DNA of 64,000 bases, from assembly GCA_019449655.1 (NCBI GenBank), contig JAHQXD010000003.1, positions 265,408 through 329,407 on the forward strand. Direction: 5' to 3'. Each line of letters begins with the position of its first letter. Position 1 is the first letter of the stretch. The notes under the pieces were generated by a model. That model searched no databases. It worked only from the letters and a program-made list of their open reading frames with translations, and was not told where the DNA came from. This stretch comes from Ferrigenium straubiae (lineage in GTDB: Bacteria > Pseudomonadota > Gammaproteobacteria > Burkholderiales > Gallionellaceae). Positions 38,191 through 47,386 of this stretch are shown in pieces. Position numbers and translations under genes: made by a program.

Positions 38191-38863
38191 GTATTTCCGT
38201 TTGCTCCAGCAATGCCAGATTCAGAAGCGATGCAGCCTCACGCGCATCCGGTTGCGCCCGATGGGGCACCACGCCCAGCAGCGGTGCGCGAATGCGCTGT
38301 TGCAACGCAGCGATGTTTTCATCCGGCATCGCCATACCCGCATCCAGCACATTCGCCACCCAGCCCGCCAGCACCAAGCCGCGCGCGGCGATGGCCTCCG
38401 CCGTGAGCAGGGCGTGGTTCAGGCAACCCAGCCGCATCCCCACGACGAGGATAACCGGCAGCCCCAATTGTTCCGCCAGATCCGCGCTGTCCTGCTCGTC
38501 GTTAAGCGGCACGCGAAAGCCGCCCACGCCTTCCACGATCACCACCTCGGCCTGCGCATTCAGTTCCGAAAACGATTCCGCGATGCGCGCAAAATTGATG
38601 CTGACGCCGGTGAATCGCGCGGCCAGCGACGGCGCGACGGGCTGCATGAAGCAATACGGATTGATCTGCCCGCCGCTGGCCAGCACATTGCTGGCGGCGC
38701 GCAGTTGCCGCACATCCTCGTGCAGCCCGTCATCCGCACAACCCGCCGCGACCGGCTTCATGCCGACCACGCTCTTGCCCTGCGCGGCAAAGGCGTGCAG
38801 CAGCGCGCAGCTGACCAGCGTCTTGCCCACTCCCGTGTCGGTGCCGGTGACAAAGTAGTTCAT
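38183..38863 (-). CDS. bioD: Dethiobiotin synthetase
   Basis: 226 residues. ATP-dependent ring closure of DAPA with CO2. P-loop FVTGTDTGVGKTLVSCALL at the N-terminus, MKPVAAGC with the catalytic Lys, and VIVEGVGGFRVPL with the Mg-binding Glu. It overlaps bioC by four bases (ATGA). Fourth enzyme in the bioBFHCD series; bioA is missing from the window. Confidence 0.95.
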   Translation of the reverse strand: MNYFVTGTDTGVGKTLVSCALLHAFAAQGKSVVGMKPVAAGCADDGLHEDVRQLRAASNVLASGGQINPYCFMQPVAPSLAARFTGVSINFARIAESFSELNAQAEVVIVEGVGGFRVPLNDEQDSADLAEQLGLPVILVVGMRLGCLNHALLTAEAIAARGLVLAGWVANVLDAGMAMPDENIAALQQRIRAPLLGVVPHRAQPDAREAASLLNLALLEQTEIHG

Positions 38864-39732
38864 TTCAATTTGAACGGCGTCTTGATGATAGCCGCCCCAT
38901 CCTCAGTCACGCGCGGCTGCGGCTTCCAGGCGTGGCCGTAAATCACCTCATAGGTGGCGGGCAGCTTGCCGCCGCTGCGCAGCCGCTCGTAATTTTCCGT
39001 AAGGCGCACCCAGGCGTTTTTTCCCATCAGGCCTTGGCCGCGCCCCGCCGTGGCATTGTGCGCGCCGATGCGCTTCAGGTCGTGCAGCACGTCGCGCACA
39101 TCGTCATAGGTCAGCGTCAGGTACTCCATGTCCATCACCGGCTCGGCAAAGCCGGCATGCACCAGCATATCGCCGATGTCGTGCATGTCGGCGAAGCGGT
39201 TCAGGTGATTATGGCTGTCCACGCCGCCGAAAGCCTGACGCAATTCCTTAAGCGTATCCGGCCCGAAAGTACTGAACATCAGCAGCCCTTCCGCCTTCAG
39301 CACGCGATGCAGTCCGCTGAAGGCTGCGGGCAGGTCGTTGCACCACTGCACCGCCAGGTTCGACCAGATCATCTCGACACTATTGGGAGCCAGCGGCAAA
39401 GCCTCGATGTCGGCGCATACCTGCATCTGCTGCGTGCCGCCGAACAGCTTGCGCCACCAGCCTGAATGACTGCGCGCAGCCTGCAGCATGCCGATGGCGA
39501 TATCCAGCGAGACGAGCTGCGCCGCCGGATATTTTTCCGCAAGCTGGCGCCCGCCCCAGCCCGTGCCGCTGCCCGCATCGAGGATGCGCGCCGGTTGCAG
39601 CTTGATGTAGGCTAGCCGCTCCAGCATGCGCACGCATACCTCGCGCTGCAGCACCGCTGCAGCATCGTAGTCCGCTGCCGCGCGGGTGAAGGCGCGGCGC
39701 ATGCGGCGTTTATCGATCAGAAAATCATTCAT
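38860..39732 (-). CDS. bioC: Malonyl-ACP O-methyltransferase
   Basis: 290 residues. SAM-dependent methyltransferase that caps malonyl-ACP so that fatty-acid synthase can build pimelate. AILDAGSGTGWGGRQL-type motif I (RILDAGSGTGWGG), VSLDIAIGMLQAAR acidic loop, and VEMIWSNLAVQWCND, a BioC hallmark. It overlaps bioH at the start and bioD at the end, which implies tight coupling with the methyl-ester hydrolase BioH. Confidence 0.94.
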   Translation of the reverse strand: MNDFLIDKRRMRRAFTRAAADYDAAAVLQREVCVRMLERLAYIKLQPARILDAGSGTGWGGRQLAEKYPAAQLVSLDIAIGMLQAARSHSGWWRKLFGGTQQMQVCADIEALPLAPNSVEMIWSNLAVQWCNDLPAAFSGLHRVLKAEGLLMFSTFGPDTLKELRQAFGGVDSHNHLNRFADMHDIGDMLVHAGFAEPVMDMEYLTLTYDDVRDVLHDLKRIGAHNATAGRGQGLMGKNAWVRLTENYERLRSGGKLPATYEVIYGHAWKPQPRVTEDGAAIIKTPFKLK

Positions 39733-40522
39733 GCAGAAAACTCATTAGGTGTTTCATAAATTCATCCGGGTGCGACAGGAACGGCGCGTGCGCCGCGCCC
39801 CTGACTTCTACCCGCCGCGCGTCCGGCAGGTGCGCCGCCAGGTAACGCGATGCCTGAGGCGGCGTGAGCGTATCACGTTCGCCGCAAATCACCAGCGTGG
39901 GTTGCGCCATGCCCGGCAATGCATCGCGCAGATCGCAGTCGCGCAGGATTTCCAGCCCGGCCCACAATGCGCCCAGGTCCGGCTCACCGCGGCTCATTAA
40001 CGCGCTACGCAACGCCGCGAGCAGCTCGCGCTCATTATCGCTGCCGCGCACCTGCAGCGCGAGAAAGCGCCGCAGCGTGAGCGCGTAATCCTGCTGCAGC
40101 GCGGCGGCGAATTCCGCCAGCGTCTCTTGCGCCATTCCGCATTCCCAGCCCGGCCGACGCACGAAGCACGGCGTGCTCGCGACCAGTATCAGGCGGTCTA
40201 TTTGCTGCGGATAACGCTGCGCCCAGCTCAAGGCGATCTGCCCACCCAGCGACCAGCCGCATACGGCGAGCGGCTCGTCGAACTGCGCAGCCAACTCATC
40301 GACGATGGAATCTATGAGTAGGTCGGGATTCATCCCGACATCGCAGCGGGATGAATCCCGACCCACACTAAAGCCATGCCCCGGCAGGTCCACCGCCAGC
40401 ACTCGAAAATGTTCCGCCAGTTGTTCAACGACATCGCCCCACATCCCGCCGTGCATGCCCCAGCCGTGGATCAGCAGCAGCGGCGCGCCGCTGCCTTGAG
40501 TCTCAACGTGCATGGTGGTCAT
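39725..40522 (-). CDS. bioH: Pimeloyl-ACP methyl ester carboxylesterase carrying an in-frame repeat insert
   Basis: 265 residues from 40522 (GAGGG upstream). Alpha/beta hydrolase that removes the methyl cap put on by BioC. PLLLIHGWGMHGGMW oxyanion loop, AVCGWSLGGQIAL nucleophile elbow (Ser), CGERDTLTP (Asp) and RGAAHAPFLSHP (His) are all present, so it should be active. Between VDLPGHGFSVG and LLIDSIVDE are about 14 residues (RDSSRCDVGMNPD) encoded by a 41-base inverted repeat, which is not a normal part of the fold and probably sits in a surface loop. Confidence 0.93.
   Translation of the reverse strand: MTTMHVETQGSGAPLLLIHGWGMHGGMWGDVVEQLAEHFRVLAVDLPGHGFSVGRDSSRCDVGMNPDLLIDSIVDELAAQFDEPLAVCGWSLGGQIALSWAQRYPQQIDRLILVASTPCFVRRPGWECGMAQETLAEFAAALQQDYALTLRRFLALQVRGSDNERELLAALRSALMSRGEPDLGALWAGLEILRDCDLRDALPGMAQPTLVICGERDTLTPPQASRYLAAHLPDARRVEVRGAAHAPFLSHPDEFMKHLMSFLHE
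40322..40362. repeat. GTCGGGATTCATCCCG inverted repeat inside bioH
   Basis: GTCGGGATTCATCCCG (40322-40337) and CGGGATGAATCCCGAC (40347-40362) are exact reverse complements around a nine-base loop. It lies in frame in bioH and adds residues to the protein. It looks like a mobile REP-type palindrome. Confidence 0.85.
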
Positions 40523-40557
40523 TTGTACCCTCAATAATGAATCCCGCCATGCACGTT

Positions 40558-40603
40558 TCCCTCTCCTCAATCCTCTCCCGCAAGCGGGCGAGGAAGCAAA
40601 CGA
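40558..40603. repeat. CTCTCCCGCAAGCGGG-type dispersed repeat, copy A
   Basis: A 46-base element in the bioF/bioH spacer. Its core CTCTCCCGCAAGCGGG is a hairpin, flanked by TCCCTCTC and CAAACGA. A 46-base homologue in the opposite orientation lies inside gpsA at 62651-62696. Confidence 0.8.
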
Positions 40604-40623
40604 ATCGCTGCGCGAATTTTTTG

Positions 40624-41778
40624 TTACTGTGCAAGCTCATGCAAGGCCTCGATCAGGAGCTTTACATCGTCTTCGCCGTGCGCGGCAGACAAGGTGATGC
40701 GCAGCCGCGCCGTGCCCTGCGGCACAGTGGGCGGGCGGATCGCCGCGACCCAGATGCCGCGCTCGCGCAACCCGGTGCTTAATTCCAGCGCGGCTTCGTT
40801 GTCGCCGATCAGCAGCGGCTGGATCGCGGTGTCCGACGGCATGAGTTTCCAAGGCAAGTCCGCGAGCCCCCCGCGCAGTTGCGCGACCAGGCCGCGCAGG
40901 TGTGCGCGCAATTCATCGCCTTCTCTGATGAGTTGCAAACTCTCCAGCACCGCGCTCGCGAGGGCGGGCGGCGTGGCCGTGGTGTAGACATAGCTGCGCG
41001 CATGGTTGATGAGCGTGTCGATCACGACCTGCTCGGCCGCGACGAATGCACCAAATACGCCGGCCGCCTTGCCCAGCGTCGCCATGTAGATGATGCGCTT
41101 TGATGCCATGCCGAAGTGCGCCAGCGAGCCGCGTCCCTGTGTGCCCAGCACGCCGAAGCCGTGTGCGTCGTCGATGAACAGCCACGCATCGTGCCGTTCG
41201 CAGAGCGCCAGCAGTTCCGGCAAGGGAGCGAGGTCGCCGTCCATGCTGAACACCGCATCGGTGATGATGAGCTTGCGCCCGCTTTGCTTCTGCTCGAGCA
41301 GACTCGCGAGTTGCGCCATGTCGTTGTGGCGATAGCGTTTCATTTCGGCGCGCGACAGCAGCATCGCATCGTTCAATGAGGCGTGATTGAGCTTGTCGGC
41401 GAACACCGTGTCGCCCTTCCCGGCCAGCGCCTGCACCGTGCCGAGGTTGGCCATGTAGCCGGTGGAAAACAGCAGCGCGGCAGGCTTGCCGACGAAGGCC
41501 GCAAGCGCCCCTTCAAGTTGGTAATGCGCCGCACTGTGCCCGCTCACCAGATGCGCCGCGCCCGCGCCGACGCCGTGTTGCCGCGCGCCCTGCTGCAGCG
41601 CGGCGATGAGCCGCGGATGGTTCGCGAGGCCGAGGTAATCGTTGCTGCAGAACGAGAGATAAGAACTTCCATCGACCATGATATGTGGCGACTGCGGGCT
41701 GTCGATGGTGCGCCGTTGCCGCAGCAAACCCTGTGCAGCGCGGGTTTCAAGCTCACGGGAGAGTGCGGAGAAGGGCAT
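40624..41778 (-). CDS. bioF: 8-amino-7-oxononanoate synthase
   Basis: 384 residues. PLP enzyme joining pimeloyl-ACP and alanine. Blocks: YLSFCSNDYLGLANHPRLI, HGVGAGAAHLVSGHSAAHYQ, FIDDAHGFGVLG (PLP Asp and His) and MATLGKAAGVFGAF with the Schiff-base Lys near residue 235. The usual TLSKA motif is TLGKA here. It lies between bioB and bioH, with a dispersed repeat on each side. Start at 41778 set by family length. Confidence 0.94.
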   Translation of the reverse strand: MPFSALSRELETRAAQGLLRQRRTIDSPQSPHIMVDGSSYLSFCSNDYLGLANHPRLIAALQQGARQHGVGAGAAHLVSGHSAAHYQLEGALAAFVGKPAALLFSTGYMANLGTVQALAGKGDTVFADKLNHASLNDAMLLSRAEMKRYRHNDMAQLASLLEQKQSGRKLIITDAVFSMDGDLAPLPELLALCERHDAWLFIDDAHGFGVLGTQGRGSLAHFGMASKRIIYMATLGKAAGVFGAFVAAEQVVIDTLINHARSYVYTTATPPALASAVLESLQLIREGDELRAHLRGLVAQLRGGLADLPWKLMPSDTAIQPLLIGDNEAALELSTGLRERGIWVAAIRPPTVPQGTARLRITLSAAHGEDDVKLLIEALHELAQ

Positions 41779-41786
41779 AGGTGGTT

Positions 41787-41824
41787 GTAGGTTGGGTACG
41801 GCCTGACGACCTAACCCAATCTAC
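41787..41824. repeat. GTAGGTTGGGT / ACCCAATCTAC inverted repeat, bioB stop inside it
   Basis: GTAGGTTGGGT (41787-41797) faces CTAACCCAATCTAC (41811-41824). The bioB TAG at 41821-41823 is part of the right arm. A relative with GATGGGT..AACCCATCCTAC follows mshA at 56380-56408. Confidence 0.7.
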
Positions 41825-42819
41825 GTTTTTTCCGCAAGCGGATACATGCCGAGCTTGTCGAGCAGCGCGCGATCCTTCTCCACATCCGGGTTGCCGGTGG
41901 TGAGCAGTTGCTCGCCGTAGAAGATCGAGTTCGCACCGGCGAGGAAGCACAGCGCCTGCACCGCGTCGGACATCTGCTGCCGCCCGGCGGAAAGGCGCAC
42001 GCGCGCCGTCGGCATGGTGATGCGCGCCACCGCGACGGTGCGCACGAAATCCAGCGGATCGAGGTCTTCCGCGTTCGCCAGCGGCGTGCCTTCGACCTTC
42101 ACCAGGTTGTTGATCGGCACGCTCTCCGGGTAGGGATTCATGTTGGCCAGTTGCGCGACCAGTCCGGCGCGCTGCGTGAGGTTCTCGCCCATGCCGACAA
42201 TCCCGCCGCTGCAGATGTTCATCCCCGCCTTGCGCACCCGCTCCAGCGTGTCCAGCCGATCCTGGTAGACGCGCGTGCCGATGATCTCGCCGTAGAACTC
42301 CGGCGCGGTGTCGAGATTGTGGTTGTAGTAGTCCAGCCCGGCGGCGCGCAACTGCTCGGTCTGCTCATCGTTCAGCATGCCCAGCGTGGCGCAGGTCTCC
42401 ATACCGAGATCTCGTACCGCCTTGACCATCTCCACCACGCTCGCCATGTCCTCTTCGGTCGGCTCGCGCCAGGCCGCACCCATGCAGAAACGGTCCGCAC
42501 CGTTCTGCTTGGCAAATTGCGCAGCCGTGACCACCGCCTCCACGTCGAGCATCTTGCGGTCTTCCACGCCGGTCGCATTGAACGCCGACTGCGGGCAATA
42601 GCCGCAGTCCTCGGAGCAGCCGCCGGTCTTGATCGACAGCAGGGTGGAAAGCTGCACCGCGTTCGGGTCAAAATGCTCGCGGTGCACCTGTTGCGCCCGG
42701 TACAGGAGGTCGGCGAACGGCAGCCTGAACAGGGCTTCTATGTCGGCCACGCTCCAGCGTTGCTGGCTCACTGGCCGCTTGTCGGCATGGCGCATGAATC
42801 TGAGGGTCTGGGTGCTCAT
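41821..42819 (-). CDS. bioB: Biotin synthase
   Basis: 332 residues from [11 protein letters not shown] (42819). Radical SAM enzyme inserting sulfur into dethiobiotin. [4Fe-4S] motif [11 protein letters not shown] (CxxxCxxC), then [29 protein letters not shown] and [11 protein letters not shown]; the conserved Cys and Arg ligands of the [2Fe-2S] cluster are present (RLSAGRQQM). No Shine-Dalgarno is evident. It is first in the bioBFHCD operon and divergent from comF; no clear BirA operator in the 57-base spacer. Confidence 0.97.
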   Translation of the reverse strand: MSTQTLRFMRHADKRPVSQQRWSVADIEALFRLPFADLLYRAQQVHREHFDPNAVQLSTLLSIKTGGCSEDCGYCPQSAFNATGVEDRKMLDVEAVVTAAQFAKQNGADRFCMGAAWREPTEEDMASVVEMVKAVRDLGMETCATLGMLNDEQTEQLRAAGLDYYNHNLDTAPEFYGEIIGTRVYQDRLDTLERVRKAGMNICSGGIVGMGENLTQRAGLVAQLANMNPYPESVPINNLVKVEGTPLANAEDLDPLDFVRTVAVARITMPTARVRLSAGRQQMSDAVQALCFLAGANSIFYGEQLLTTGNPDVEKDRALLDKLGMYPLAEKT

Positions 42820-42876
42820 AAGAAAATAACTGGGTATGATGGAAAAGCTGCGCTTCATTCCGGAAAGGGCGAAAGC

Positions 42877-43602
42877 TTGTCCATTATACGCAAGTATTTT
42901 CTGAACATCGGAGCAAAATTTAGGCAATTTGCGCCGTCGCAGCCTTGCATCCTGTGCGGCAGCATGAGCCACGACGGGCTGTGGTGCGCGGCCTGCGACC
43001 GCGCCCTGCCCTATCTCGGTGCGGCGCATTGCCCGAGCTGCGCGCTGCCGACGCCTAGCGGGGAAATTTGCGGGCGATGTCTGAAACACCGGCGGCTGTT
43101 CGCACGCACCGCCGCCGTATTCGGCTACACCTTCCCACTCGACAAACTCATCCAGGCCATGAAATACGGCGAAAAGCTCGCGCTGGCGCATGCTTTCGCG
43201 GGAAAGCTGGCGCGCCGCATCGACAGCCTGCCCGACTGCGTAATCCCGATGCCGCTGCACCCGACCAAGCTGCGCGAGCGCGGCTTCAACCAGTCGCAAC
43301 TGATCGCTGCCGGAATCACCCGCGAGCTTAACCTCGAACTGTTCACGCACGCCTGCCGGCGCGTGCGCGACACCCCGCCGCAATCCGCCTTACCCTGGAA
43401 GGAGCGCAAGAAAAACATGCGCGACGCGTTCTGCTGCAACATGGATTTAACCGGCAGGCGCGTCGCGCTGGTAGACGATGTGCTGACCACCGGCGCCAGC
43501 CTGAATGCACTCGCCGAGGCGGTAAAGAAACGCGGTGCGGCTGAAGTCGATGCTTGGGTGGTGGCGAGAACTTTGCCACATAAGCGCACTACAACTCCTT
43601 GA
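42877..43602 (+). CDS. comF: ComF-family phosphoribosyltransferase-like protein
   Basis: 241 residues from a TTG at 42877, preceded by AAAGGG. A later ATG would lose the first Cys pair. N-terminal zinc ribbon with CILCG, CAAC, CPSC and CGRC pairs, then a phosphoribosyltransferase domain: [17 protein letters not shown] and [16 protein letters not shown], the PRPP loop. ComF/GntX proteins aid DNA uptake or carbon metabolism; role here unknown. Convergent with mshN, overlapping by 14 bases. Confidence 0.9.
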   Translation: MSIIRKYFLNIGAKFRQFAPSQPCILCGSMSHDGLWCAACDRALPYLGAAHCPSCALPTPSGEICGRCLKHRRLFARTAAVFGYTFPLDKLIQAMKYGEKLALAHAFAGKLARRIDSLPDCVIPMPLHPTKLRERGFNQSQLIAAGITRELNLELFTHACRRVRDTPPQSALPWKERKKNMRDAFCCNMDLTGRRVALVDDVLTTGASLNALAEAVKKRGAAEVDAWVVARTLPHKRTTTP

Positions 43603-44731
43603 GCTTCTGCCGCACGAATGCCTGCAACTCAGGGCTGAGCGTTCTCGATTCGAGCGCACGCCTGAATGCATCCCTCGCGTCGTCGGCGCGCTGCACCGCC
43701 TGCAGAGAAATGCCGTAGCCCATCAGCCAGACGCCGTTGTCCGGGGCGAGTTGCAGCGCGATCTGGTAATGGGTGATCGCCTCCTTGTGCCGGTTGCGGC
43801 GTTGCAGCAAGGCGGCGAAGAACGCTTGGTAGTCGGCCTGTGCGTCGGCATAGGGCAGGGATTTTTCCAGCGTCGCAACCGCCTGCTCCACCGCACCATG
43901 CTCCACCTGCAGGCGCGCCAGCAGCATGGCGAAGCCGGTATGGCCGGGCTTGGCCGTCAGCCGTTCCTGCAGCGCGCGCTCGGCTTCCGCGCCCTGCTTG
44001 TTTTCCAGCAGCAGCGCCACCAAGGCCTGGCGCGCCTCGTCGTGGCCGGCATCGAGGCGCAGCACCGTCCGGTAACCCGCGATGGCCTCGGCGGCATGCC
44101 CCTGCTGCATGGCCGCGACCGCCTGGCGAAACTCTGCATCGGCGCGCTGCTCCGGGCTGACCTGTTTCATCGGCTGCGCACCGCCCGATGGCTGAATGGC
44201 AACTCGCGCATCCGGCATCTGTGCCGGCTGCGGCCTGGCGACCTGCGCCCGCACATGGGCCGGCGGCTTTCCACTCATCTCCTGGGCAGCTGCGTTCGGC
44301 CGCAGGGAAGAAGGCAGCGGTATCGCGCCCAGCTCAAAACTCAGGCGCGAGGCGGGCGGGGGAATTTCTTCTGCGCCAACAGCACTGACGACATCGACCG
44401 AACTGGCGGCATTAACGATGCCTGCATTGCCAGCAGCCGGAACGGCGGAGACTGGTTCTGGCGCCGCCACGGCAGAAGCCGTAACAGGCCCCGCAGCGGA
44501 AGCAGATGCGGCCGGCTGGCGTTGCATCGGGTTCACCGCAACTGCCCCAGGTTTGCGCATCTCCGTCCACTGCCATGCGGCAATCCCGACGACCAGCACC
44601 AGAATCACCGCAAGCAGGGGCAAGACCAGGCTGCGCCTGTGCTGCGGCACCGGACGCACCATAGTCTGCTCCGGCGGAGTGTGCTCGCCGCGCTGCTCGA
44701 GCTGGTTGAGCACCTGGTTGATGACGCTCAT
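43589..44731 (-). CDS. mshN: MshN-like TPR protein of the MSHA pilus system
   Basis: 380 residues from MSVINQVLNQLEQRG, the usual MshN opening. One membrane helix (about 35-58), a long Ala/Pro-rich linker, and a C-terminal set of TPR repeats (QAMQQGHAAEAIAGYRTVLR and following pairs) for protein contact. It overlaps mshM by four bases. Last gene of the msh series here. Confidence 0.88.
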   Translation of the reverse strand: MSVINQVLNQLEQRGEHTPPEQTMVRPVPQHRRSLVLPLLAVILVLVVGIAAWQWTEMRKPGAVAVNPMQRQPAASASAAGPVTASAVAAPEPVSAVPAAGNAGIVNAASSVDVVSAVGAEEIPPPASRLSFELGAIPLPSSLRPNAAAQEMSGKPPAHVRAQVARPQPAQMPDARVAIQPSGGAQPMKQVSPEQRADAEFRQAVAAMQQGHAAEAIAGYRTVLRLDAGHDEARQALVALLLENKQGAEAERALQERLTAKPGHTGFAMLLARLQVEHGAVEQAVATLEKSLPYADAQADYQAFFAALLQRRNRHKEAITHYQIALQLAPDNGVWLMGYGISLQAVQRADDARDAFRRALESRTLSPELQAFVRQKLKEL

Positions 44732-45693
44732 TGCAGCACCATCCATGCGATTCCCAGCGAGGCGAGCAGCGCCGCACCGGTCAAGGCCAGCGCCCAGGGC
44801 AGCCAGTCGCGACGCGCTTCGGGCGTATCGGCAGCCGCAGCGCGGATATGCCTCGCGAACACCTGCTGCCGGCCGTCGCCGTACGCCAGCATCAGGGCCT
44901 TGTGCGCGACGATGTTGACCAGCCTGGGCGTGCCGCCGGTAATGCGATACAACTTGCCGACCGCCGCCCTGGCGAACAGCGTCTCACCGGGAAATTTAGC
45001 CACCGCCAGGCGGTGGCGCAGATAGCGTTCCATCTCGTCCCGGCGCAACCCTTTCAGCTCATGCTGGAAACTGATGCGCTGGCGCAGCTGGCGGATCGAA
45101 CGGTGCCGCAGGCGTTCGTTCAGTTCCGGCTGGCCGAACAGCACCACCTGCAGCAGCTTGCGTTTCTCGGTCTCCAGATTGGTGAGCAGGCGCAGCACTT
45201 CCAGGCTTTCCAGCGGCATCGCCTGCGCCTCGTCCAGGCATACCAGCGCACGCTGGCCGTTGCGCGCGCATTCCAGCAGCGCGCGCGTCAGCCCCTTCAG
45301 CAACTGGTGCTGGTCGGTATCCTTGTCCAGCGTAACGCGGAATTCTTCCGCCAGGGCGAGCAACAGGCTGCGCGGTTCGAGATAGGGGTTGAGGATGTAA
45401 GCGGTGATGAAACGCGGCGCAGGCTGCCCGTCGGGCGGGGGCGGCGCCTGCTCCAGCGCGCCGTTCAGCGTAGCAGCCTGCCGTCCCTGGTTCAGCGTGG
45501 CGAGGAACTTGCGGCACAGCAGCGTCTTGCCATTGCCCACTTCCCCGACGATCTTGACGAAGCCCTCGCCGTTGCGCGCCGCCACCAGCAGGGTGTTGAG
45601 CGCCCCCTGGTAACTGGAACCGGCAAAGAAAAAGCTGGTATCCGGGGTCAGGCTGAAGGGCGGTTCGCGCAGGCCGAAGTGCTGCAGGTACAT
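44728..45693 (-). CDS. mshM: MshM AAA ATPase (ExeA-like)
   Basis: 321 residues. Opens MYLQHFGLREPPFSLTPD, as in ExeA/MshM. Walker A GEVGNGKTLLCRKFL, Walker B ALVCLDEAQAMP, and GGTPRLVNIVAHKALM sensor region. A C-terminal membrane helix (LPWALALTGAALLASLGIAW) ends the protein. ExeA-type ATPases help secretin assembly through peptidoglycan. Neighbours mshL and mshN. Confidence 0.93.
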   Translation of the reverse strand: MYLQHFGLREPPFSLTPDTSFFFAGSSYQGALNTLLVAARNGEGFVKIVGEVGNGKTLLCRKFLATLNQGRQAATLNGALEQAPPPPDGQPAPRFITAYILNPYLEPRSLLLALAEEFRVTLDKDTDQHQLLKGLTRALLECARNGQRALVCLDEAQAMPLESLEVLRLLTNLETEKRKLLQVVLFGQPELNERLRHRSIRQLRQRISFQHELKGLRRDEMERYLRHRLAVAKFPGETLFARAAVGKLYRITGGTPRLVNIVAHKALMLAYGDGRQQVFARHIRAAAADTPEARRDWLPWALALTGAALLASLGIAWMVLQ

Positions 45694-45694
45694 G

Positions 45695-47386
45695 CTACGG
45701 CCTGGCGCCCTGTCCGTTCAGCCCGCCGAACCGGTCGCGGCTCTGCGTGATGTCCTGCGACCAGTCCTTGTCGTTATCCACCACCGTGGGCCTGAGCAGG
45801 ATCACCAGTTCGCGTTTCTCGCTGCGCTGGCTGGTCTGACCGAACAACGGGTTCCTGGACAAGCCCGGCAATCCGGAGCGGTCGTCGAAGGTCGCCGATC
45901 GCATCAGCCCGCCGATGGCAACAATCTGCCCGTCCCTGGCGCGCACGATGCTGTCGGTTTCGGAAATGGAACTGGAAGCAAGCGGCAGGTTGAGCGTGCC
46001 GCCCGCGCCGGTGTTCACCGTCTTGTTCACCGTGCTGACTAGGCTCACCGAGGGATGCACATGCAGGATGATCTCGTTGTTCTCGTCGATGCGCGGCGTC
46101 ACGTCCAGCGCGATGCCGGAAAAGAAAGGCTGCAGCGTCACGCTCGGCGTGGAAGTGGTGGCCGTGCCGGTGGTCGTGGTCGTGGAGATGTTGGTCACAA
46201 AGAACTCGTCGGTGCCGACCTTGAGCACCGCCTTCTGGTTGTTCAGCGTGGCGATGCGCGGACTGGACAGCACATGCACGTTGCCCTGCGATTCGAGAAA
46301 GCTCAGCAGCGCGGCGAAGTTGCTGGTCTGGAACGCGAGGCCGAACAGCGCCCCTGCGGCAGTTGCCCCGCCCACCAGGTTGCTCCCCGGAGTCACCGTG
46401 CCGATGTTCGTTCCGCCGGTCAGCGCACCGGGGGTCAAGGCTCCCGCGCCGGGCGTACCGGGAACCATGGTCCCGCCGGGAAGAATCTGGCCGATCGAAG
46501 TCCTGCTGTTCGGGCCGTTCTTGAACGCCGCCCAGTTCACGCCGGACTGGAAACCGTCGTTGAGCTGCACCTCGATAATCTTCGCCTCGAGGATCACCTG
46601 CCGCTCGATGGAAATCTGCGAAGCCTTGAGATAGGCCGCGACGTTTCTCAGTTCGTCCGGCATCGCGCGCACCACGATCACGCCCGACATCGGGCTTACC
46701 ACGATGCTGCGCCCTTTTTCGCTGCCGACGATCGCCTGCAGCGACTTGCCCAGTTCATCCCAGAAGTCCGCGCTGCTCACCATGCTGACCTTGCTGCTGT
46801 CCAGGCCGCGCGAGGTCGGGCTGCTGGTGGTCGTCGCACCCGGCGTTCCGCCGGTCGGGGTATCCGTCACCGAGCCGGAGGTCACGCGCAACGAAGACTC
46901 CCCCTTGCGCAAGCCGGTCAGGTAATTCACCTGGAATATCCGCGTCTGCAGCGCCAGTGGCTGGATATAGATGCGCGTGCCGTCCATCTTGTATTCGTAG
47001 CCGTATATCTCGCGGATCGCCTCCAGCGCCTCGAGCACCGTCACGTCTTTCAGGTTCAGCGAGATATTGCCGCCGACCTCGGGGTGCAGCAGCATGCTGT
47101 AACGCGTGCCGGAAACGATGGCCATGAAAACCTGGTTAACCGGCGTATTGCTCACTTCCAGGTCGAATTTGGTTTCCAGCGGTTTGTTGTCCAGCCTGGA
47201 CAGGTCCACCGTGAGCGGCGGCAGCAAGGCGTTGTTCACCGCATCAGCCGCCTTGCCGGGTTGCGCGCTGTCCTGCACGGCCTGGTTCATTTCGCGCTGA
47301 ATGGCGTCCGCCGTCTGATTACGGCCGCCCGGCGCGGCGCATCCTGCCAGCAACAGCGCCATACCCAGCCATAACGTAATTCTCAT
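45695..47386 (-). CDS. mshL: MshL secretin, outer-membrane pilus pore
   Basis: 563 residues. Lipoprotein leader WLGMALLLAGC, an STN/N-domain (VFMAIVSGTRYSMLLHPEVG to YIQP), then the secretin core, with IVVRAMPDELRNVAAYLKAS and VILEAKIIEVQLNDGFQSGV, a Gly/Pro/Thr-rich insert (about 300-345), and VHVLSSPRIATLNNQKAVLKVG and VPLT-like IGGLMRS near the end. Forms the pore for pilus exit. It overlaps mshK by four bases. Confidence 0.95.
   Translation of the reverse strand: MRITLWLGMALLLAGCAAPGGRNQTADAIQREMNQAVQDSAQPGKAADAVNNALLPPLTVDLSRLDNKPLETKFDLEVSNTPVNQVFMAIVSGTRYSMLLHPEVGGNISLNLKDVTVLEALEAIREIYGYEYKMDGTRIYIQPLALQTRIFQVNYLTGLRKGESSLRVTSGSVTDTPTGGTPGATTTSSPTSRGLDSSKVSMVSSADFWDELGKSLQAIVGSEKGRSIVVSPMSGVIVVRAMPDELRNVAAYLKASQISIERQVILEAKIIEVQLNDGFQSGVNWAAFKNGPNSRTSIGQILPGGTMVPGTPGAGALTPGALTGGTNIGTVTPGSNLVGGATAAGALFGLAFQTSNFAALLSFLESQGNVHVLSSPRIATLNNQKAVLKVGTDEFFVTNISTTTTTGTATTSTPSVTLQPFFSGIALDVTPRIDENNEIILHVHPSVSLVSTVNKTVNTGAGGTLNLPLASSSISETDSIVRARDGQIVAIGGLMRSATFDDRSGLPGLSRNPLFGQTSQRSEKRELVILLRPTVVDNDKDWSQDITQSRDRFGGLNGQGARP

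Noticed and set aside
40322..40362. Possible Rho-independent terminator in bioH
   Set aside because: Inside an open gene with all catalytic residues downstream and upstream, no T-run; treated as a repeat insertion instead.
42820..42876. BirA operator between bioB and comF
   Set aside because: No TTGTAAAC-type dyad could be found.
41821..43383. 520-codon frame extending bioB upstream
   Set aside because: The extension runs antisense through comF; biotin synthase is normally about 330 residues and MSTQTLRF fits its start.
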